Below, in pieces: positions 44,699 to 53,296 of a stretch of DNA of 64,000 nt. This stretch comes from JACKII01 sp041687435. Its GTDB lineage: Bacteria > Pseudomonadota > Alphaproteobacteria > Bin95. Positions within the stretch are counted from its first letter, which is position 1. Each line of letters starts with the position of its first letter. The position numbers and the translations under genes are program-made. The stretch is taken from positions 1-64,000 of the forward strand of contig JAWLBX010000008.1 in NCBI GenBank assembly GCA_041687435.1. Direction: 5' to 3'. The notes beneath the pieces were generated by a model, which ran no database searches, was not told the origin of the DNA, and saw only the letters and a list, made by a program, of their open reading frames with translations.

Positions 44699-44773
44699 GC
44701 GGGAGTAGCTCAGTGGTAGAGCATCACGTTGCCAACGTGAGGGTCGAGGGTTCGAACCCCTTCTCCCGCTCCA
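44699..44773 (+). tRNA. tRNA-Gly(GCC), copy 2
   Basis: Identical in all 75 positions to the first copy, including encoded CCA and anticodon GCC. The few bases before (GGGAT) and after (TCC) are also shared, as expected of a recent tandem duplication. Confidence 0.97.
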
Positions 44774-44854
44774 TCCCCGCCGCCTGAACAATCATTCCGC
44801 GACGTTTCCTGCGTACCGCCACCCTGGCGATGGCCGTGTTCTGTCTGCAGCCGC

Positions 44855-46714
44855 TCAGGCCGGGCGGCACCAGAATTGGTACATATGGTGGAATAGGTCA
44901 GGATGCTGGCGTTCCAGCGCATCCCACCGGGCAAGGTCGGTCATCGCCGGGTCGTCCGGATAGGCGTTGCGGTAGAGTTGCTGCGGCTCTGGCGTCACGG
45001 TCTCAAAGCCCAAAAACTCCAGGTGCAATTCGGCCAGCATCGGTTGCAGGTCCAACGGTGTGAAATCATGTTCCTGCACATGCGCCAGGGCATCGCGAAC
45101 GCCGTTGAGGGTGTAGAAATCGAGCTCGCGTGCGACTGCCGCCGCCGGGTGGTTTGAGGGGAGGGCCAGGATCGCCTGGCGCAGCGCCCGGAGACCGTCC
45201 GCATCGTGAGGATAGTCTTTTGCCATGCGCTGCGCTGCCTGAATCGCTGCCCTGCCCCGGCGAGCGTAAAGGCCGATGCGCATTGTGCCGCGGCCGGTCA
45301 GCAAACCGCGCAGCACCCGCCAGCCGGCCATTGGTTCGCGCAGATGGTGCAGCACGCCCATCGCCTCGATATGGTCGAAGCGTTCGCCAAGTCCGCCGAG
45401 TGCCAGAATATCCGCCTGGGCAAAGCGCACGTTGGCAATTCCCATCCGCTCTGCCTGTGCTTTTGCATAGCCGAGGGAGGGACGGGACAGGTCGATCGCC
45501 AGAAGGTCCGCATTGGCAAAGCGGGTCGCCACCTCCGCCGCATGCTTGCCGGTGCCGCAACCGGCCACCAACACGCGAAGCGGGTTCGGGTCGGACGGCA
45601 GGTCATGGGCAGCGCTGCCTTGCGGCAGCAGCCCGGCAAGCACCTGCCGCCGAGGCCGTGCCGCAATTGCCCGTGTCGCCAGCCATCGCGGGTAGGGCAG
45701 GGCGGTGTATTGAGCCTGTACCGCCTGCGATACGGCGTCATCCACCGCTGTCATGGCCGGAATCGCTGCGGCAGCGGCCTGTTCGGCCAGGGGGCGGCGG
45801 ATATGACGGTCGACGAAGGCCGACCATTCCTCTGGCGCGGCCAAGGCCGGCGATACCCCTTGCAACGGCCCGTATAGTGCGAGGCATACATGCGCCGCGG
45901 TCAGGTCCGGCCCCGCAAGGTCAAGCGTGGCCAGCATCGTTTTTTCTGACTCGCTGATTGGCCAGGCATAGTCGGTCGCCAGCATTTGCGCGGCAAGCGC
46001 CCGGACCAGAGGGCCAGCCGCATCCTCCAGAGAGTAAAATTCCGTCAGCAGAAGGGCGCGGAGACGGGTCAGCAGCCGTTCCCAGGCGGCATCGGCCAGA
46101 ACCGTGCGTTCCAGCAAGGCGAGCAGCAAGGGCGGCGGCGGTTCTTGGGTCAGGATCGTGGCGTCGCAGGTGTCGAGCGCCTGCCGGATATGTGGGGTCA
46201 GCGCCAGAAGGCTGAGCCCGGCACCAGCCAGCCGCTGGCCCTCCACATCGTCCCGGCGGACGAGGGCCGTTACCAATTCTGCCAATTGCGGGTCGGCCTG
46301 GGAAAACCGCAGCGCTGCCAGGTTCGCAATCAGTCCCGACAGGCTTGCCGCGTCGTCCGGCTGGATGCGGAATGCGGCGAGCCGGTGGTGCAATGCCTGG
46401 CCGCCGCGGCCCGAGCGTTCGAGCAGGTCGGCAAGAACCGCATGGGCGCTGGCGTAGGCGGGGCGCAGCTTCAGCGCCTGCACCAGTGCCTTTTCGGCCG
46501 CCTTGATCTGCCCGGCTGCTTTTAGTGCGACGCCCAGATTGTGATGCGCTTCCGCAAAGCCCGGCGCGGCGCGAACGGCGGCACGGTAGGCCTGGATGGC
46601 ATCGCCAACGCGTCCCGCGCGGTGGGCCGCCACGGCCGTTTGCATCGCTTTCAGGGCGGCGGGCGGCGACGCACCGCTTCGGGTGGCGCTTGGTCGCTTG
46701 GACACTCGGCGCAT
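44855..46714 (-). CDS. TPR-repeat SAM-dependent methyltransferase
   Basis: 619 aa. The N-terminal 120 residues hold three tetratricopeptide repeats (AYRAAVRAAPGFAEAHHNLG and similar). A middle region of unknown fold follows. The class I methyltransferase domain starts near residue 375 with RVLVAGCGTGKHAAEVA (motif I), LLAIDLSRPSLGYAKA and FAQADILALG. The C-terminal 120 residues are a helical extension seen in such fusions. The substrate is unknown; TPR domains suggest a protein or assembled substrate. Its ATG overlaps, on the opposite strand, an ATG of the SLC13 frame. Confidence 0.85.
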   Translation of the reverse strand: MRRVSKRPSATRSGASPPAALKAMQTAVAAHRAGRVGDAIQAYRAAVRAAPGFAEAHHNLGVALKAAGQIKAAEKALVQALKLRPAYASAHAVLADLLERSGRGGQALHHRLAAFRIQPDDAASLSGLIANLAALRFSQADPQLAELVTALVRRDDVEGQRLAGAGLSLLALTPHIRQALDTCDATILTQEPPPPLLLALLERTVLADAAWERLLTRLRALLLTEFYSLEDAAGPLVRALAAQMLATDYAWPISESEKTMLATLDLAGPDLTAAHVCLALYGPLQGVSPALAAPEEWSAFVDRHIRRPLAEQAAAAAIPAMTAVDDAVSQAVQAQYTALPYPRWLATRAIAARPRRQVLAGLLPQGSAAHDLPSDPNPLRVLVAGCGTGKHAAEVATRFANADLLAIDLSRPSLGYAKAQAERMGIANVRFAQADILALGGLGERFDHIEAMGVLHHLREPMAGWRVLRGLLTGRGTMRIGLYARRGRAAIQAAQRMAKDYPHDADGLRALRQAILALPSNHPAAAVARELDFYTLNGVRDALAHVQEHDFTPLDLQPMLAELHLEFLGFETVTPEPQQLYRNAYPDDPAMTDLARWDALERQHPDLFHHMYQFWCRPA

Positions 46715-46739
46715 GGGGACTCAAAAGCTGATTGCTGGC

Positions 46740-48554
46740 ATGATCACCATTCTAGATTCCTCCGCTGCCGAAGGCGAGAGCTCCTTGTTTGCACCTGTCG
46801 CCATTCTGTGCCTGCTCGCTGTGCTGCTGCTGGCATTTGTCAGCGGCCGCTGGCGGTTCGATGTGCTGGCGTTGCTGGGTCTTGGCGCCGGCGTGGTGCT
46901 GGGGCTGGTGCCGGAGGATCGGGCATTCACGGGCTTCAGCCATCCGGCGGTCGTGACCGTTGCCGCTGTGTTGGTATTGAGCCGCGGACTCGCGCTTTCC
47001 GGAGCAACTGACCGTCTGGCCCGGCTGCTGCTACCCCGTCAGCATGGGGCGATGCAGATCGCCAGCCTGGGCGGGGTCGGTGCGATATTTTCCAGCGTCA
47101 TGAACAATGTCGGCGCGCTGGCGCTGCTGTTGCCGATGGCATCGGCCAGCACACTGCCGCCGGCGCGCATTCTGATGCCGTTAGCGTTCACGACTATCCT
47201 GGGCGGCATGATCACGGTGATCGGTACGCCGCCCAACCTGATCGTCGCTGCGGCCCGCGACGAGATCCATGGCGAGCCGTTCGGGATGTTTGCCTTTGCG
47301 CCGGTCGGTGTCGTTGTGGCGGTGATTGGCACGGTATTTATCGCGGTGATTGGCTGGCGGCTGGTGCCGAACCGGATCGGCAATCGCCCGGCCGGCGGCG
47401 ATGCGTTCGAGATGGAGGATTATCTGGCGGAAGCCCGCATTCCGGAGACGAGCGAGGCTGCCGGCAAGACCATTGCCCAACTCGACCCTTTGATTGCCGA
47501 CCTGGATGTGAAGATCGTCGGCCTGATCCGGGGCGGGCGCCGGGTGCCGGCCGTGCCACGGCTGGCCCAGTTGCAGCCGGGTGATATTTTGATGCTTTCG
47601 GCTTTGCCCCGCGATTTGCAGCCATTTCTGAAGAAGCTGGGCCTGGACCTGATCGATCCGGGTGCGCCGATGGCGCCGTTGCTGCAGTCCGACGATGTCG
47701 GTCTGATCGAGGCGATTGTCACGCCCGGCTCGAAGCTGGAAAATCGTACGGCGCTTTCCGCCCGCCTGCAGCGGCAGTACGGCGTCAACCTGCTGGCAGT
47801 ATCGCGCCAGGGCAAACCCTACCGCGGCCGTTTGCGGGCCTTCCGGTTCGAGGCGGGCGACGTGCTGCTGTTGCAGGGCGAGGCTGACCGCCTGCACGAC
47901 GTCGTCGGCTCGCTCGGCTGCCTTCCCCTGGCAGAGCGGGGCTTGCGGCCGCCTCCGAAGCGCGCCGACCGCAGTCTGCTGGCGCTCGGCTGCTTTCTGG
48001 TGGCGATTGCGGTGGCGGCCAGCGGGCTGCTGTCGGTCGCTGTCGCGCTGACCGGCGGCGCGATGGCGATGCTGGTGTTCCGCATCTTGCACATGGGGCA
48101 GGCCTACGAGGCGATCGAATGGCCGGTCATTATCCTTCTCGGCGCCCTGATTCCTCTCGGGGAGGCGCTGCAAACCAGCGGCGCAACGGCGATCATCGCG
48201 GATGCTGTGCTGCTATCGACCGACAGGCTGGCACCCTGGGTTGTGCTGGCGGTTTTCATGGGCGTGACGACGGCGCTGACCAACGTGCTGAACAACGCCG
48301 CGACCGCCGTGGTAATGGCCCCGCTGGCGAGCGAATTGGCGTTGTCGCTGCAGGTCAACCCCGATCCGTTTCTGATGGGGGTTGCGGTCAGCGCCTCCTG
48401 CGCGTTTCTGACCCCGATCGCCCATCAGAACAATGCGTTGGTGATGGGGCCGGGCGGCTACCATTTCGCCGATTACTGGCGCCTCGGGCTGCCACTGTCC
48501 ATTCTGGTGCTGACCGCAGGTCTGTTCATGATCCTTTGGGTCTGGCCGCTGTAG
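46740..48554 (+). CDS. SLC13-family permease with two TrkA_C domains
   Basis: 604 aa from the ATG at 46740. Two membrane halves (about residues 10-215 and 400-604) flank a cytoplasmic insert with two RCK/TrkA_C domains (LDVKIVGLIRGG, and LQRQYGVNLLAVSRQGKPYRG). FSSVMNNVGALALLLPM and TNVLNNAATAVVMAPLA are the paired N-rich SLC13 motifs for sodium-coupled di-acid or sulfate transport. An ATG at 46713 would add nine residues but overlaps the start of the divergent TPR gene, so I prefer 46740. The substrate is not determined. Confidence 0.88.
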   Translation: MITILDSSAAEGESSLFAPVAILCLLAVLLLAFVSGRWRFDVLALLGLGAGVVLGLVPEDRAFTGFSHPAVVTVAAVLVLSRGLALSGATDRLARLLLPRQHGAMQIASLGGVGAIFSSVMNNVGALALLLPMASASTLPPARILMPLAFTTILGGMITVIGTPPNLIVAAARDEIHGEPFGMFAFAPVGVVVAVIGTVFIAVIGWRLVPNRIGNRPAGGDAFEMEDYLAEARIPETSEAAGKTIAQLDPLIADLDVKIVGLIRGGRRVPAVPRLAQLQPGDILMLSALPRDLQPFLKKLGLDLIDPGAPMAPLLQSDDVGLIEAIVTPGSKLENRTALSARLQRQYGVNLLAVSRQGKPYRGRLRAFRFEAGDVLLLQGEADRLHDVVGSLGCLPLAERGLRPPPKRADRSLLALGCFLVAIAVAASGLLSVAVALTGGAMAMLVFRILHMGQAYEAIEWPVIILLGALIPLGEALQTSGATAIIADAVLLSTDRLAPWVVLAVFMGVTTALTNVLNNAATAVVMAPLASELALSLQVNPDPFLMGVAVSASCAFLTPIAHQNNALVMGPGGYHFADYWRLGLPLSILVLTAGLFMILWVWPL

Positions 48555-48558
48555 GGCG

Positions 48559-48957
48559 TTAGCGGGCGCGGGCCTGTTCGTTGGCAACTTCGATCAGGTT
48601 CTCGTCCGGATCGTAGAAATAGACGCTGACCAAGTCCGCCCGCGCGCCGGACCGCTGGGCCGGGCCGCTGATAATCTCGACCTCCGCGGCCTCCAGGTGT
48701 TTCACGACGGCGTCGATGGGCGTTGTCGTGATAAAACAGAGATCGGCCGAGCCGGGCGTTGCATGGCGTACGTTCGGGTCCGGCAGGTTGTCGGCCTCGT
48801 GCAGGTTGATCTTCTGGTTGCCGAAATGGAGGGCGGTGCGGCCCTCGCCAAACAGCGCCCGCTTCATGCCCAGCACACGTTCATAAAAATCGCACGCCCG
48901 CCCGATATCCGCGACGGTGAGGACGAGATGGTCCAGATGGGTGACGTTGATTGTCAT
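48559..48957 (-). CDS. VOC (glyoxalase/fosfomycin-resistance fold) protein
   Basis: 132 aa. HLDHLVLTVADIGRACDFYERVLGM opens the first beta-alpha-beta-beta-beta unit. LHFGNQKINLHEA and the terminal VYFYDPDENLIEV supply the other metal ligands (His and Glu). This is the pattern of FosX/glyoxalase-like dioxygenase or lyase proteins, but members are too varied to name a substrate. Its 3' end lies 4 bases from the end of the SLC13 gene. Confidence 0.85.
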   Translation of the reverse strand: MTINVTHLDHLVLTVADIGRACDFYERVLGMKRALFGEGRTALHFGNQKINLHEADNLPDPNVRHATPGSADLCFITTTPIDAVVKHLEAAEVEIISGPAQRSGARADLVSVYFYDPDENLIEVANEQARAR

Positions 48958-49094
48958 CGAGGCGGCCTTGTCGCATGTGGGAATGGGGCTGGCGGTGCAC
49001 AGCGCTTAGGTTCAAAATACCTTGACGCTTTGCAAGCCGTTTGTGTAGCAGGCGCGACCCCTCTTCGTCCATTTTTCGAGAAACCGATCAGCCC

Positions 49095-50303
49095 ATGTCT
49101 TCACCGACGCTTGCTCCGCGGATGAGCCGCTTCCAACCGTCTCCCAGCCAGATTGCGACGGCCCGTGCCCGCGACCTGGAAGCCCAGGGCCGCAGCATCG
49201 TCAAGCTGACGGCGGGCGAGCCGGACTTCCCGACACCCCGCCATGTGAAGCAGGCGGTGCTGGACGCGATGGAGGTGAACAACACCAAATATACGCCGAT
49301 CAATGGCACCATCGCCATGCGTGAGGCCGTTTGCGCCAAGTTCGCGCGCGAGAACGGGCTGCAATATGCGCCGGACCAGATCACGGTCGGCGCTGGCACA
49401 AAGCAGATCCTGTTCAACTGCCTGATGGCCAGCGTCGGCCCAGGCGACGAGGTGATCGTGCCCGCGCCCTACTGGACCAGCTATCCGGATATCGTAAAAA
49501 TCGCCGGCGGCACCCCGGTTTCGCTCGCCTGCGGCCAGAATCAAGCCTTCAAGATGCGGCCGGAGCAATTGGAGGAGGCGATTACGCCGGCAACCAAGTG
49601 GCTGATTCTCTCCTCGCCAAACAATCCGAGCGGCGCCACCTACACAGCGGACGAACTGCGGGCGTTTGCGGCCGTGCTGACGAAGCATCCGCAGGTCTGG
49701 GTGCTGACGGACGATATTTACGAGCATCTACTCTACGATGGCCGGGAATTTTTCACCATCGCCCAGGTTGCGCCGGAACTGTACGAGCGGACAATTACCT
49801 GCAACGGCGTCTCCAAGTCCTATTCGATGACGGGCTGGCGGGTCGGTTATGCCGGCGGGCCGAAGGAAATGATCGCCGCCATGTCGAAGATGCAGTCGCA
49901 GAGCACGGCTGGCGTTTCCTCCATCGGCCAGGCGGCGGCGGTTGCCGCGCTGAACGGCCCGCAAGGGTTCGTAAAGGACCGCACGGCCAATCTGCAACGC
50001 CGCCGCGACATCCTGCTGGATTATCTGAACGCCGCGCCCGGCCTGTCTTGCGACCGACCGGAAGGGGCGATGTATATCTTCTGTTCCTGCGCCGGTGCGA
50101 TCGGCAAGCGCGCGCCGAACGGCAAGATGATCGAGACCGATGGCGATTTCACCATGTACCTGCTCGACAGCGTCGGCGTGGCGGTGGTGCAGGGCGAGGC
50201 CTACGGTCTCTCCCCCTATTTCCGCGCCAGCTTCGTCGCGCCCGAGGAAGATCTGCATAAGGGTGGAAAGCTGATCCAGGAGGCATGTGCAGCGTTGCAA
50301 TAG
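49095..50303 (+). CDS. aatA: Aspartate aminotransferase (AatA type)
   Basis: 402 aa class I aminotransferase. Key stretches are LTAGEPDFPTPRHVKQAV, GTKQILFN, SPNNPSGATY (PLP-binding Asn), LTDDIYEHLLYDG (Asp and Tyr) and NGVSKSYSMTGWRVGY (Schiff-base Lys), with the substrate Arg in SPYFRASF near the end. These are the Ib-subgroup features of alphaproteobacterial aspartate (often also prephenate) aminotransferases. I start at the ATG at 49095, since the upstream 54 bases do not resemble the family. Confidence 0.93.
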   Translation: MSSPTLAPRMSRFQPSPSQIATARARDLEAQGRSIVKLTAGEPDFPTPRHVKQAVLDAMEVNNTKYTPINGTIAMREAVCAKFARENGLQYAPDQITVGAGTKQILFNCLMASVGPGDEVIVPAPYWTSYPDIVKIAGGTPVSLACGQNQAFKMRPEQLEEAITPATKWLILSSPNNPSGATYTADELRAFAAVLTKHPQVWVLTDDIYEHLLYDGREFFTIAQVAPELYERTITCNGVSKSYSMTGWRVGYAGGPKEMIAAMSKMQSQSTAGVSSIGQAAAVAALNGPQGFVKDRTANLQRRRDILLDYLNAAPGLSCDRPEGAMYIFCSCAGAIGKRAPNGKMIETDGDFTMYLLDSVGVAVVQGEAYGLSPYFRASFVAPEEDLHKGGKLIQEACAALQ

Positions 50304-50341
50304 CCCTGGCACCCTGCTAAACGCATCCGTCTTGGCACCGC

Positions 50342-50417
50342 GCGCCCGTAGCTCAGTGGATAGAGCGTTCGCCTCCGGAGCGAAAGGTCGCAGGTTCGAA
50401 TCCTGCCGGGCGCGCCA
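50342..50417 (+). tRNA. tRNA-Arg(CCG)
   Basis: Acceptor GCGCCCG pairs with CGGGCGC. The D arm is AGCTCAGTGGATAGAGC, the anticodon loop is CTCCGGA with anticodon CCG, the T arm is CAGGTTCGAATCCTG, and the 3' CCA is encoded. An AT-rich stretch (50418-50490) with A and T runs follows and may hold its terminator. Confidence 0.97.
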
Positions 50418-50622
50418 AAATCCTTTTGCTGTTGAAAAACTTTCTGATTTTCAGAAAAAACAAATGATTTTTGGGGTTTGAGCACCCTGACTTGGCCGGC
50501 ACGCGTTCGATTGAACCCATTGCGATCCGCGCCGCCGCGACCTCGCGCGATGCTCAAAGTTTTTTCCCTGCCTGCGGCCATGAACCGGAATGATCTGAAA
50601 ATTCTGTAGTCCCTTGCGCGGA

Positions 50623-50666
50623 TTGACGGGCCACACTCGGCACATTATGTATCGTTGATCGACGAT
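50623..50666 (+). promoter_or_regulatory. Arsenic operon promoter with overlapping ArsR operator
   Basis: TTGACG (50623-50628) is a good -35. After 17 bases TATGTA (50646-50651) is a weak -10. The near-perfect palindrome ATCGTTGATCGACGAT (50651-50666; two mismatched positions between the halves) overlaps the -10 and lies 20 bases before the arsR start. It is the expected place for an ArsR operator. Confidence 0.55.
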
Positions 50667-50686
50667 AACCGAATATGGAGCGATTC

Positions 50687-51067
50687 ATGACAGCGTTGGC
50701 AACTCGACAATCCCTCCAGACCTCGTCGGCATTTAGTTTCGAGTTCAGCAATGAAGATGTGGCTGCCGTCGCAAAGGCGCTTGCCCACCCCGCGCGCATC
50801 CAAATCGTGCGGCTGCTGCTGGAGAAACAATCCTGCATCGGCTGCGACATCGTCGAGGAGGTCGGGCTTGCCCAGTCCACGGTTTCGGAGCACCTGCGCA
50901 TCCTGAAAGCGGCAGGCGTGATCACCGGCGAGGTAGAGCACCCCCGCGTTTGCTACTCGCTGAACCCAGATCGCCTGATTCCTCTGGCCGGCCTGCTGAA
51001 CACGGTGTTCGAGCAGAGCAGCCGGGGCGAACTTAACGGCTCCATCTGTTGTCCCTCGTCCTTGTGA
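50687..51067 (+). CDS. arsR: ArsR-family arsenite-responsive repressor
   Basis: 126 aa from the ATG at 50687 (GGAG upstream; ATG at 50675 adds four residues). Winged helix: VAKALAHPARIQIVRLL, then LAQSTVSEHLRILKAAGVITG as recognition helix. Cysteines in SCIGCDIVEEVG, just before the recognition helix, resemble the As(III) site of classical ArsR (ELCVCDL) but spaced C-x-x-C. A vicinal pair in ICCPSSL at the C-terminus may add ligands. It heads the arsenic genes and should repress its own operon. Confidence 0.9.
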   Translation: MTALATRQSLQTSSAFSFEFSNEDVAAVAKALAHPARIQIVRLLLEKQSCIGCDIVEEVGLAQSTVSEHLRILKAAGVITGEVEHPRVCYSLNPDRLIPLAGLLNTVFEQSSRGELNGSICCPSSL

Positions 51068-51308
51068 ACGCCGGAAATCATTTAATTTTCAACAAGATTA
51101 ATCAATGCAAGCCTTGCCGCGGCAAGGGCCAATCATCCACTGCTACATCAGAGAGCGGCTTCGGAACTTCCGCAGATCGCGAAGGTGCGCGATGGTCTCT
51201 CGTCGCGATATGCTGTCGTGCCGATGCAAGCTGAAGAGCCGGTCGGCGCTGACCACCTGATCGCATCAGGCCGGGGGATGACGGAGCCAGAAACCAAGGA
51301 ACGTCAAC

Positions 51309-52394
51309 GTGTCGCTATTTGATCGCTATCTCTCGCTCTGGGTCGCCCTGTGCATCGTGGCGGGCGTAATCCTGAGTAACCTGCTTCCGGGCGTGTTTCA
51401 GACTATCGCAGGCTGGGAATACGCCTCGGTCAATCTGGTCGTGGCCGTGCTGATCTGGGCCATGGTCTATCCGATGATGGTGGCGGTGGACTTCGCAAGC
51501 CTCCGCCACATCCACAAGCGGCCGAAAGGGCTGGTGATCACGCTGGTGGTGAACTGGCTGATCAAGCCCTTCACCATGGCGGCGCTCGGCGTGCTGTTCT
51601 TCGAGTACGTCTTCGCGGACCTGATCGACCCGGCGGACGCGGGCCAGTACATCGCCGGGCTGATCCTGCTCGGCGCCGCGCCGTGTACGGCCATGGTATT
51701 CGTCTGGTCCCAACTGACCCGCGGCGATGCAAACTACACGCTGGTGCAGGTGTCGCTGAACGACGTCATCATGATCTTCGCCTTCGCGCCGATCGTGGCC
51801 TTGCTGCTCGGTGTTACGGACATCGTGGTGCCGTGGGAGACGCTGCTGCTGTCAGTCGGGCTCTATGTTGTCATCCCGCTAGCCGCCGGCGCGGTAACCC
51901 GGGCCATGCTGGTCAAACATGCGGGCGCTGGCGCGCGGGGCGAGGCCCGGGTTGCGCGATTTACCGGCGCGGTGAAGCCGTTTTCTATCCTGGGGTTGTT
52001 GGCCACCGTCGTGCTGTTGTTCGGGTTCCAGGGGCATATCATTCTCGACCGGCCGGTACTGATCGCGCTGATTGCCGTGCCGCTGCTGATTCAGTCCTAT
52101 GGCATCTTCGCTATCGCCTATGCGGCAGCCTGGGCATGGCGGGTGCCGCACAATGTCGCCGCGCCCTGCGCCATGATCGGCACGTCCAACTTCTTCGAAC
52201 TGGCCGTCGCGGTCGCGATCAGTCTGTTCGGATTAAATTCCGGGGCCGCACTGGTCACCGTGGTCGGCGTGCTGGTCGAGGTGCCGGTCATGCTGTCGCT
52301 CGTCGCCTTTGCCAATCGGACCCGGAATCACTTCCCCGCGGCGGAAGAGGATACGGCCGCTTCGGTCTTGCGCGCCGAGGAGGCGCGGCGATGA
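51309..52394 (+). CDS. acr3: Acr3-family arsenite efflux carrier
   Basis: 361 aa with ten membrane segments. The conserved LILLGAAPCTAMVFVWSQLT contains the essential Cys of Acr3 in the fourth segment; VALCIVAGVILSNLLPG and AAPCAMIGTSNFFELAVA are further signatures. It exports arsenite using the proton gradient. The gap of 241 bases after arsR holds no gene that I can see. The stop overlaps the next start (ATGA), so it is coupled to arsC. Confidence 0.95.
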   Translation: MSLFDRYLSLWVALCIVAGVILSNLLPGVFQTIAGWEYASVNLVVAVLIWAMVYPMMVAVDFASLRHIHKRPKGLVITLVVNWLIKPFTMAALGVLFFEYVFADLIDPADAGQYIAGLILLGAAPCTAMVFVWSQLTRGDANYTLVQVSLNDVIMIFAFAPIVALLLGVTDIVVPWETLLLSVGLYVVIPLAAGAVTRAMLVKHAGAGARGEARVARFTGAVKPFSILGLLATVVLLFGFQGHIILDRPVLIALIAVPLLIQSYGIFAIAYAAAWAWRVPHNVAAPCAMIGTSNFFELAVAVAISLFGLNSGAALVTVVGVLVEVPVMLSLVAFANRTRNHFPAAEEDTAASVLRAEEARR

Positions 52395-53296
52395 CCATTC
52401 TGTTCCTGTGCGTGACGAATTCCGCGCGCAGTCAAATGGCAGAGGGGCTGGCGCGCGAGCTCTTTGGCAGCCAGGCGACGGTCATGAGCGCTGGTACTGA
52501 GCCGTCGCATGTCAGCCCCCATGCCATCGCGGCCATGGCCGAGATCGGTATCGACATTTCGAACCAGCGCTCGAAGGCGGTCAAAGACGTCGATCCGGGC
52601 AGCGTCGATCTCGTCGTCACGCTTTGCGCTGAGGAAGTCTGTCCGGTTTTTCCGGGCCGGGTGCGGCGTCTGCATTGGCCAATCGCCGATCCGGCGGTCA
52701 ACGCCCCCTCGCTCAAGCCGGAAGAGATCCTGTCCCGGTTCCGCGTGGCGCGGGATCAGATCAAGACGCGGCTCGAAATATTGCAAGGGCTGCTCGACCT
52801 GCCCGAGGGCCCGCCGTCCCAGGAATTTCACGGCAGCATTCGCGTGAGGAGCCTGCCCGAGAGCGTGCGGTTCTATGCTTGGCTGCTCGGCACTTGGCCG
52901 AAGGAATGGACCCACCGGTACGCCATCTTCATACGGCCCGATCTCAATCTGAATTTCGTGCTGCTCGTGTCGGACGGCAAGGAACTGCACCACGATACGC
53001 TTTACCATCTTGGCATCGGTGTCGCCGACCGGCCGGCCGTGGTCGATGCGTACCACCGCGCCGTGGCTTTCGGCGCGCGTGTCGAGAAGCCACCGCGGAC
53101 CACCTGGAAGGGCACGCCCCTGCACGAGCTCTGGCTTACGGATCCCGACGGTACGCTGATCGAGATTTACGCGCGATTGACCGACAACCAGCTTGCCGCC
53201 AAGCCGGCGGACGAGTTGCCAGAGTATCTGGTTGCCGGGACGGGATCCGCGAACTGCGGAGAAAACAATGTTCAAGAAAGGCCTTGTCGGCGTTGA
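52391..53296 (+). CDS. arsC: ArsC arsenate reductase fused to a VOC domain
   Basis: 301 aa. Residues 1-138 are a low-molecular-weight-phosphatase-type arsenate reductase: the P-loop CVTNSAR with Cys7 and the shuttle cysteines Cys79 and Cys84 (TLCAEEVCPVFPG). They reduce As(V) to As(III) for export by Acr3. From about residue 143 a glyoxalase/VOC domain follows (LPESVRFYAWLLG; LHHDTLYHLGIGV; HELWLTDPDGTLIEIYAR). It resembles ArsI C-As lyases but lacks their vicinal Cys pair (TTWKGTPLHELW in that place). The last residues overlap the Usp start by 29 bases. Confidence 0.88.
   Translation: MTILFLCVTNSARSQMAEGLARELFGSQATVMSAGTEPSHVSPHAIAAMAEIGIDISNQRSKAVKDVDPGSVDLVVTLCAEEVCPVFPGRVRRLHWPIADPAVNAPSLKPEEILSRFRVARDQIKTRLEILQGLLDLPEGPPSQEFHGSIRVRSLPESVRFYAWLLGTWPKEWTHRYAIFIRPDLNLNFVLLVSDGKELHHDTLYHLGIGVADRPAVVDAYHRAVAFGARVEKPPRTTWKGTPLHELWLTDPDGTLIEIYARLTDNQLAAKPADELPEYLVAGTGSANCGENNVQERPCRR

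Noticed and set aside
52817..53296. The VOC half of ArsC as an ArsI C-As lyase
   Set aside because: The vicinal cysteine pair needed to bind methylarsenite is absent.
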